DNA of 64,000 bases from Gordonia rubripertincta (GTDB lineage Bacteria; Actinomycetota; Actinomycetes; Mycobacteriales; Mycobacteriaceae): contig NZ_CP136136.1 in assembly GCF_038024875.1 (NCBI RefSeq), forward strand, positions 186,001 to 250,000, read 5' to 3'. Position 1 is the first letter of the stretch; each line of letters opens with the position of its first letter. Made by a program: the position numbers and the translations under genes. The notes below the pieces were generated by a model that searched no databases, had not been told where the DNA came from, and worked only from the letters and a program-made list of their open reading frames with translations. Below, one piece after another: positions 1 through 8,800 of the stretch.

Positions 1-1728
1 ACCGCGTGCGCGGATCGCGACCGTCAGGTCGAACTTGGCGTCCGCGGTGGCGGGGCCGACCGGCGCGACCTCGATATCCGCGGCCTCGAGTCCGGCGGTC
101 TCTTCCCCTGCCGCTTCGGTGTAGGTGAACGCGATCTGGGCCAGAGGCTGGTACGACGACGAGCGTTCGGGTGCCAGTGTCTCGATCAGATCGTCGAACT
201 GGACCTGATCGTTGGCGAAGGCATCCAGCACCGCTGTGCGCACACTGCCGAGCAGGTCGCCGACGCTGTGCCCGGGATCGACCTGCGTGCGCAGCAGCAG
301 CGTGTTGACGAACATGCCGATGAGGTTCTCGAGCGCGGCGTCGTTGCGGCCCGCGATCGGGGTCGCGATCACGACGTCGGTGGTGGAGGCGAGTCGGGCG
401 ACGGTCGCCGCGAAGGCCGCCTCGGTGACCATGAACGCCGTCATGGTGTTGCTACGGGCCAGCGCGTCGACGCCGTCCGCGACGGTGTCGTCGAACTCGA
501 CCGTGACCGTCGCACCCGAGGTGCTCAGCACGGCCGGGCGTGGACGATCCATCGGCAGGTCGGTCACCGTGGGCAGTCCGGCGAGAGCACGGCACCAATG
601 CGCGAGCTGTCCGCCGAGGACGCTCGACTCGTCCGCTGCGTCGCCGAGGACGGTCTGCTGCCAGAGGGCGTAGTCGGCGTATTGGACGTCGAGGACCGGC
701 AGGCCGGCGTCGCTGCCCTCGGCCCGTGCCGCGTAGGCGGTCATCAGATCGCGGGCGAGGACGGGGATGGACTGGCCGTCCATCGCGATGTGATGCGCCG
801 TGATCGCGACGTGCAGACCGGCCTCGTCGCGGTGGAAACGGCCGCGGATCGGCAGCTGTGAGCTGACGTCGAATCCCTCTGTGGTCGAACGGATCAGGGA
901 ATCGATCGAGTCGGCCTCGTGCCAGTCGAGCCGCTCCCGGGCCGCAGCGACGGGCAGGACTTCCTGCACCGGTGCGGCACCGACAGACGGGTAGACGGTG
1001 CGCAGTACCTCGTGGCGTGCGACGACGTCGCCGACCGAGTCGTACAGCAAGGTGTCGTCGACGTTCCCGGTCAACGTGAGGGCGACCGGGATGTTGTAGG
1101 CACCGGATCCGGTGTCGAACTGGTTGAGGAACCACATCCGACGCTGAGCCCGCGAGAGGGGCAGGCTTTCGGGGCGCGGTTCCACGCGGGTGACCGGCGG
1201 CAACGCCGCAGCACGATCGGCCACCGCGGCAACCAACTCCCGCACCGACGGCGCATCGAACACATCACGAATACCGACCTGCACACCCAACGCATCCGAC
1301 ACCCGCGCCACCAAACGCATCGCCGACAACGAGTTACCCCCGAGGTCGAAGAACGACTCGGTCACCGAAACACGCTCAACATCAAGCAAAGTCGCAAACA
1401 CCGCCGCAACCCGCTCCTCAGCATCCGAAGCCGGAGCCACATACTCCACAGCCTCGAACACCGGCGCAGGCAACGCCTTACGATCCACCTTGCCCGACGA
1501 GGTCAACGGCATCACATCCAACCGCACCCACACCGACGGACGCATATACCCCGGCAACACCGACGCCACCGACCCAGCAACCACATCCACATCAACATCA
1601 GCCGGCGCCACATACCCCACCAACTGCTGCCCACCAGCAGACTCGGCCACCACCGCCGCCGCATGCACCACACCCGGCGCCGCCGCCACCGCAGCCTCGA
1701 CCTCACCCCAACTCCAACCGCTGACCAC
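1..1728 (-). CDS. NRPS subunit 2, third segment (end of A7, T7, partial C), runs off the left edge
   Basis: This is the continuation of the giant NRPS after the second frameshift (C-tract 1706-1709), and it runs beyond base 1. It encodes the last part of adenylation domain A7, a carrier domain with the LGGNSL phosphopantetheine site (about 1330-1350), and a condensation domain. The condensation domain has an RMWFLNQFD start motif near 1135 and an HHIAMDG active-site motif near 790. The GTG at 1728 only allows a formal start, because no ribosome-binding site or gene boundary is expected inside an A domain. I infer that it belongs to the same polypeptide as the two upstream segments. The release domain, if present, lies outside the window. 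Confidence 0.85.
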   Translation of the reverse strand, partial: MVSGWSWGEVEAAVAAAPGVVHAAAVVAESAGGQQLVGYVAPADVDVDVVAGSVASVLPGYMRPSVWVRLDVMPLTSSGKVDRKALPAPVFEAVEYVAPASDAEERVAAVFATLLDVERVSVTESFFDLGGNSLSAMRLVARVSDALGVQVGIRDVFDAPSVRELVAAVADRAAALPPVTRVEPRPESLPLSRAQRRMWFLNQFDTGSGAYNIPVALTLTGNVDDTLLYDSVGDVVARHEVLRTVYPSVGAAPVQEVLPVAAARERLDWHEADSIDSLIRSTTEGFDVSSQLPIRGRFHRDEAGLHVAITAHHIAMDGQSIPVLARDLMTAYAARAEGSDAGLPVLDVQYADYALWQQTVLGDAADESSVLGGQLAHWCRALAGLPTVTDLPMDRPRPAVLSTSGATVTVEFDDTVADGVDALARSNTMTAFMVTEAAFAATVARLASTTDVVIATPIAGRNDAALENLIGMFVNTLLLRTQVDPGHSVGDLLGSVRTAVLDAFANDQVQFDDLIETLAPERSSSYQPLAQIAFTYTEAAGEETAGLEAADIEVAPVGPATADAKFDLTVAIRARG

Positions 1729-2897
1729 GCAACTTCACCTGGAAATCGGTACGCCCCAAATACTCCAACTCACCCGAAACATTCCACCGCACCAAATCCC
1801 CAGTCCGATACAACCGCTCCCCCGGCCCACCGAACGGATCCGCAACAAAACGCTCCGCAGTCAGATCCGGCCGCGCCGCATACCCCCGCGCCACCTGCAC
1901 ACCACCGAGATACAACTCACCCGGAACACCCACCGGAACCCGCGCCAACCGCGAATCCAACACCCGCGTCACCGTATTGGGCACCGGCGAACCAATCGGC
2001 ACCACCACATCACCAGCCCGCACCGAATACGCCGTCACATCCACCGCAGCCTCAGTCGGCCCATACAAATTGTGCAGACCCACACCCGGCAACCGCGACA
2101 ACAACCCATCCGCCACCGCCGGCGCCAACGCCTCACCCGAAGCAAACACATGCTTCAACGACGACAACTCGCCCAACCGATCACCCAACACATCAACAAA
2201 CGCCGACAACATCGACGGCACAAAATGCACCACCGACACCCCGTTGCCGACAATCACCTCACGCAAATACTCCGGATCCCCATGACGCCCCGGCTCCGCA
2301 ATCACCAACGGAACACCAGACACCAACGGCCAGAACAACTCCCACACCGACACATCAAAAGTCACCGGCGTCTTCTGCAACAACCGATCCGACCCCGACA
2401 CCGGATACCACGCATCCATCCACGCCAACCGATTCAGCACCGACCGATGCGACACCGTCACACCCTTCGGCCGCCCCGTCGACCCCGACGTGAACAACGT
2501 GTACAACGCATCATCAACACCCAACGGCGCCAACCGATCCACATCCGACACCGGCCCCACACCAGCATCAAACGAACCCGACGCATCCACCCCCAACACC
2601 ACAACACCATCAACACCAGCCACCACCGACGGCACCGGCAACCCCTCAGCCACCAACACCACCGACGCACCCGACGTCGCCAACATGTACCCCACACGAT
2701 CAGCAGGCGCCTCCGGATCCACCGGCACATACTGCCCACCAGCAGCAACCACCGCATGAACCGCCACCAACAACTCCACCGACCGCGGAATCACCACAGC
2801 AACAGCAACATCCGGCCCCACACCAACCGAAATCAACTCACGCGCCAACCCCCACACCCGAGCACCGAACTCACCAAACGACACCGTCCGATCCCCG
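1213..2897. repeat. 1685-bp internal NRPS repeat, left copy (serine A domain)
   Basis: This block matches 10760-12444 base for base wherever I compared it, at a constant offset of 9547. Flanking sequence diverges at once on both sides. It covers most of A7, from just after core A1/A2 to the end of the domain, and the following carrier domain. It includes the frameshifting C-tract at 1706-1709. Its codon choice is unlike most of the gene: on the coding strand many third positions are T or G. Confidence 0.95.
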
Positions 2898-5800
2898 AAC
2901 ACCAACGCATCACGACCCGGATCCGCCGCCACCGCACGCGACAACCCATCAGCCAACGACCCCACACCAGCAAACGCCGCCGAATCCACCACCGACGAAC
3001 CGGACTCCAACGCCCGAACCGACTCATCCTCAGCAGCCGACAACAACGCAACATCGCCCACCACCGACCCCGGAGCAGCCGTCAACCCATCAAGCACCGA
3101 CACCAGACGAGACGCAAAAACATCCACCGTCTCCACATCGAACAGATCTGCGGCCGCGACGATCGAACCCGTCCAGGCACCGGTTCCGCCGATCTCGATG
3201 TTCACCGTGAGATCGCGCTGAGCCGGCACCTCGTCGGTGACCACCGGCGCGAACTCGAGGTCGCCGAGTTCGATCGCCCGCGGCACACCCGCTGTCCTCG
3301 GAGCCGCGACGAGCATCACCTGGGCGAGCGGAGCGAACGCTTCGCTACGCACGGGGTTGACCGCATCGACAACGGCCTCGAACGGCACATCCGCATTCGC
3401 GAACGCATCCACGTCGACGGTGTGGACGCGATCGAGCAACTGGGTGAACGAGCTCGCTGTATCGACGTCGGTGCGCAGGACGAGGGTGTTCACGAACATG
3501 CCGATCAGCGGGTCAAGCGCCTCGCGTCCACGCCCCGCGATGGGGGTTCCGATGGCGATGTCATTGGTACCGCTCAAACGGGACAGCGTCACCGCGAGCG
3601 CGGCATGCAGCACCATGAACGGGGTCACCCCGTGGGCGTCGGCCACCTGTTGCACGCGCTCGGTGACCGTCGACGGAATATCGAAGGCCGTTCGCACGCC
3701 ACGCCCCGATGCCACCGCCGGCCTCGGTCGATCGGCGGGCAACTCGAGGACATCCGGTAGGCCCGCCAGTTTCTCGGACCAGTACGCCAATTGCCGGCCG
3801 ACCACCGACTCCGCATCATCCGGCGACCCGAGAACATCTCGCTGCCACAGGGCGAAGTCGGCGTACTGCACGTCCAACGGCGCGAATGCGGGCGGCTCGC
3901 CGCTCGATCGCGCGACGTACGCGGTGACCAGATCTGTCACCAGCGGCGTCAGCGATTCACCGTCTGATGCGATGTGGTGCATGACCACCGCGACGACGTG
4001 CTCCCCCGGTTCGCACTCCCAGACACGTGCCCGCAACGGCCAGCCGCGTTCCAGTGCGAACCCGCCCGAGACAGCCGCCTCGATGTCGGAGATCGAGCCC
4101 ACCTGTCGCCAGTCCAGACGTTCGGCGATCTCGTCCACGGCGTGGACGAGCTGGTACGGCTCCCCATCAGCACTGGGGAACGTCGTTCGCAACACCTCAT
4201 GCCGCGCCAACACATCACCCAGCGCCGCATGCAACGCGTCCACATCGAGTGCACCGGAAACACGCAGCAACGCCGGGATGTTGTACATCCCGCTGGACGG
4301 CTCGAGCTGGTTGATGAACCACATGCGCTGCTGGGCGAACGACAACGGAACACGACCCGGCCGGGGCGCCACTCTGACGATCGGTGGTAGTGCCGGAGCG
4401 GCGTCGGAGGTCGCCATGACAAGGCTGCGCACGCTCGACGCATCGAACACATCGCGGACTGACACCTCGGCGCCGAGAGCGGCCGACACACGGGCGGCAA
4501 GCCGGGCCGCCAACAGCGAGTTGCCGCCCAGGTCGAAGAACGACTCGGTAACGCTCACCTGCTCGAGACCCAACAGTTCCGCATAGACCGCGGCCACCGA
4601 TTCCTCGGCCGGGGATGCCGGTGCGACGTACTCGGTCTCGGCGAACTCCGGAGCCTGCAACGCGTTACGGTCCAGCTTGCCATTGTGGTTCAACGGCAAC
4701 CGCTCCACCGCGACCACCGCATCAGGAACCATGTAGCCGGGCACGTGCTCGGCCATCGCCGAACGCACCTGAGCCGCATCGACATCCGCGTCGGCACCAA
4801 GCACCAGATAACCGACCAGCTGATCGCCACGCACCGCGTCGGTGATCACCCGCGCCGCAGCTGCCGACGCCGTCGGCATCGCCGCCAGCAGCGCCGCCTC
4901 GATCTCACCGAACTCGATCCGGAAACCACGCAACTGCACCTGCGCGTCGCCGCGACCAAGGTACTCGATGTCGGCACCGACCCGCCGTGCACGGTCACCG
5001 GTCCGATACATCCGCGACCCGCCAGCAGCGAACGGATTCGCCACGAACCGAGTCGCCGACAACCCCGGACGCTTCAGATAACCGGCGGCCAACTGACCAC
5101 CGGTCACATACATCTCCCCCGGCACCCCGTCGGGCACCGGATACAGCCGGTCATCAAGGATGTGAATCCCCAACGACGCCAACGGACGACCGATCAACGA
5201 CGCATCCGTACCAGACACCAGATCCCGATCCAACGCCCGGAAACTCACATGCACCGTCGTCTCGGTGATGCCGTACATGTTCACCAGTTGCGCCGAATCC
5301 GACGGATTCTCATCGAACCAACGACGCACCTGGTCGAAACTCAGCGCCTCACCGCCGAACACCACATACCGCAACGCCAGATCACGATCATCGTCGCGAC
5401 GGGCATCGATCAGCTGATAGAACGCCGACGGTGTCTGACTCAACACCGTCACCCGCTCGGTGGCCAGCACATCGAGGAACGCCCGCGGATCCCGCGCCAA
5501 CTCCCGATCCACGATCAGCAGCCGAGCGCCGGTCAGCAACGGCCCCCACATCTCCCACACCGAGAAGTCGAACGCATACGAATGGAACATCGTCCACACA
5601 TCCGACGCCGAGAACTCGAAGTCCGCCGCGGCGGTGTCCATCAACGTCACCACATCACGGTGGGTGATCTCCACACCCTTAGGCCGACCAGTCGACCCCG
5701 ACGTGTAGATCACATACGCCCGCGCATCCGCCGGCACCCGGACCGGCACCCATCCATCCGAAACCTGGTCGGCAACAAGATCTTCTATATCGACAACCTG

Positions 5801-8800
5801 CGCAGAACCTGGCAGGCCCGCCCACAGGGCATGATCGGCCGACGAGGCGTCACCGATCACGACCGACACCTCGGCATCGGCCACGATGAACGACAACCGT
5901 TCCACCGGATTGCCCAGATCCAGAGGCAGATAACCCGCACCCGCCTTCAACACACCCAGGATCGACGCCATCAGATCCACCGAACGCGCCGTCGCGATAC
6001 CCACCAGATCACCGGCAGACACACCACGAACGATCAGACCAGCTGCCACCGCATCGGAGCGAGCATCGAGTTCCGCATACGACAGCGACCGCCCCGACGC
6101 CGACACCGCAACCAGATCGCGATGCGCCGCAACGGAATCGGCGAACAACTCGACCAGCGTACGACCCGAGTTCGCCGTCTGCGTCACCGGAACAGGCAAC
6201 TGCGCCAACGCAGCACGCTCATCGACCGAGAGCAGATCCACATCACCGACCGCCATCGACGGATCCGCCGACAACACATCGAGCACCCGCACGAACCGAT
6301 CCGCCATCCGCCGCACCGACGACACGTCGAACAAATCAGTCGCCGCCACGACCGAAGCCGACCAGCCACCGTTCGCACCGAACTCGACATACACCGTCAG
6401 ATCACGCTGCGCCGGCACCTCATCGGTCACCACCGGAGCGAACTCAAGGTCACCGAACTGGACGGGTCGAGAAACATCAGCATCAACGGGAGTCGCGACC
6501 AGCATCACCTGAGCCAGCGGCGCAAACGCCCCCGACCGCACCGGATCCACCGCATCGACCACGGCCTCGAACGGCACATCAGCGTTGGCGAAAGCATCCA
6601 CATCAACGGTATGGACATGGTCGAGCAACTCCACGAACGAACGCCCCGCACCCACATCGGTACGCAGCACCAGAGTGTTGACGAACATACCGACCAACGG
6701 ATCGAGCCCCTGCTGACCGCGCCCCGCAATCGGGGTACCGATGGCGATGTCATCGGTACCGCTCAACCTCGACAGCGTGACCGCAAGAGCTGCATGCAGC
6801 ACCATGAACGGAGTGACCCCGTGAGCGTCGGCAACCCGTCGCACACGTTCGGTGACCGCCCCCGGAACCTCGAAGGCCGTCCGCACGCCTCGACCGCTCG
6901 CAACCTGCGGACGCGGCCGATCCGTCGGCAACTCCAACACATCCGGCAAACCCGCCAACTGCTCAGTCCAAAACCCGAGCTGACGACCGACCACCGACGA
7001 CGGATCATCCGGCGAACCCAACACCTCACGCTGCCACAACGCGAAGTCGGCATACTGCACATCCAACGGCGCAAACGTCGGCGACCCACTACTCGACCGA
7101 GCAAGATAGGCCGACACCAGATCCGACACCAGCGGACTCAACGACTCACCGTCAGAAGCGATGTGATGCATCACCACCGCGACCACATGCTCACCCGGAG
7201 CCGCCGCCCAAAGACGCACCCGCACCGGCCAATCACGATCCAGCGAGAATCCGCCAGCGACCGCGGACTCGACCTCTGCAACCGACTCCACCTGCCGCCA
7301 ATCCAAGCGACCGGCGATCTCCTCCACGTCGTGGACAAACTGGAACGGCTCCCCATCAGCACTGGGGAAGGTCGTCCGCAACGTCTCGTGACGCGCAACC
7401 ACATCAACCACCGCCGCACGCAACGCCACCACATCAAGCGCGCCAGACACCCGCAACACCAACGGAACGTTGTACATCCCGCTCGACGAATCAAGCTGGT
7501 TGATGAACCACATCCGCTGCTGGGCGAACGACAACGGAACACGAACCGGACGCGGCTCCACGCGAACCACCGGCGGAAGAGCCGCAGCGCGATGGGCTAC
7601 TGCCGCGGCAAGTTCGCGCACCGACGGCGCGTCGAACACGTCGCGGATACCGACCTGTACACCCAACGCATCCGACACGCGAGACGTCAGACGCATGGCC
7701 GACAGTGAGTTGCCGCCCAGGTCGAAGAACGACTGGGTGACACTCACCTGCTCGACTCCCAGCAGCCCGGCGAAAACGCCGGCGATCACCTCTTCGGCTT
7801 CCGAGGCGGGAGCGACGTATTCGGCATCTCCCAGTTCGGGCTCGGGAAGCGAACGGCGGTCGACCTTGCCGGCCGAGTTCAACGGCATCTCGTCGAGCAG
7901 CACCCACGCGGTGGGGCGCATGTATTCGGCGAGTGCGTCCGCGAGCGATGCGCGCACAGCATCGAGATCGACGGTCGCGGGAGCGACGTAGCCGACGAGT
8001 TGGTCCCCGGCGGGGCCGGCGACCACGCGGGCCGCCGCATGGACGACACCGGGCGCGTCGGCGATCGCGGACTCGACCTCACCCAGTTCGAGTCGCTGCC
8101 CACGCAGCTTCACCTGGAAGTCGGTGCGGCCCAGGTAATCCAGTTCACCGGTACGACGTCGGCGGACCAGGTCACCGGTCCGGTACAGCCGCGCTCCGGG
8201 TGCCCCGAACGGATCCGCGACGAAGCGCTCCGCGGTCAGGTCCGGGCGGGCCGCGTATCCGCGCGCCGACTGGACACCGCCCAGGTAGAGTTCGCCGGCC
8301 ACCCCGTCGGGCACCGGATGCAGCCGGTCGTCGAGCACGTAGGCGGCGGTGTTCGGCATGGGCCGACCGATCGGCACGACGTCCACGGGCTCGTCGAGTG
8401 CCGAGGACATCGTGTAGACGGCGGCCTCGGTGGGTCCGAACAGGTTGACCACCCGGGCGTGGGGCACGCGCTCGGCGAAACGCCGTAGCACTGCCGGAGG
8501 AAGCGCCTCTCCACCGCTGAACAGCACCTGCAGTCCGGTGAGCAGATCCGGCCGATCGACGACGTCGAGGAACACCGAGAGCAGTGAGGGCACGAACTGA
8601 GCGATTGTCACGCCGGTTTCGGCCATGACGTCGGCTAGGTAATCCGGGTCGCGGTGGCCTTCGGCGTCCGCGATCACCATCGTCTGCCCGGCCGTCAACG
8701 GCCAGAACAGCTCCAGGACCGACGCATCGAATGTGTGCGGGGTCTTGAACAGCAGTCGCTGTGGTCCGGCAGGGATGAGCGAATCGAACCAGGCGACGAA

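Noticed and set aside
1750..3050. Dense CAACACCAC-type runs that look like tandem repeats or a CRISPR-like array
   Set aside because: They have no fixed repeat/spacer period. They are the complement of T/G-ending Val, Gly and Leu codons in an A domain.
4685..7708. Long plus-strand open frame of about 1000 codons antisense to the NRPS (similar ones at 8654-12040, 1190-3760 and 16289-19414)
   Set aside because: The His/Arg/Pro-rich translation has no domain. The opposite strand encodes unmistakable NRPS domains throughout. Long antisense frames are expected in high-GC coding DNA.
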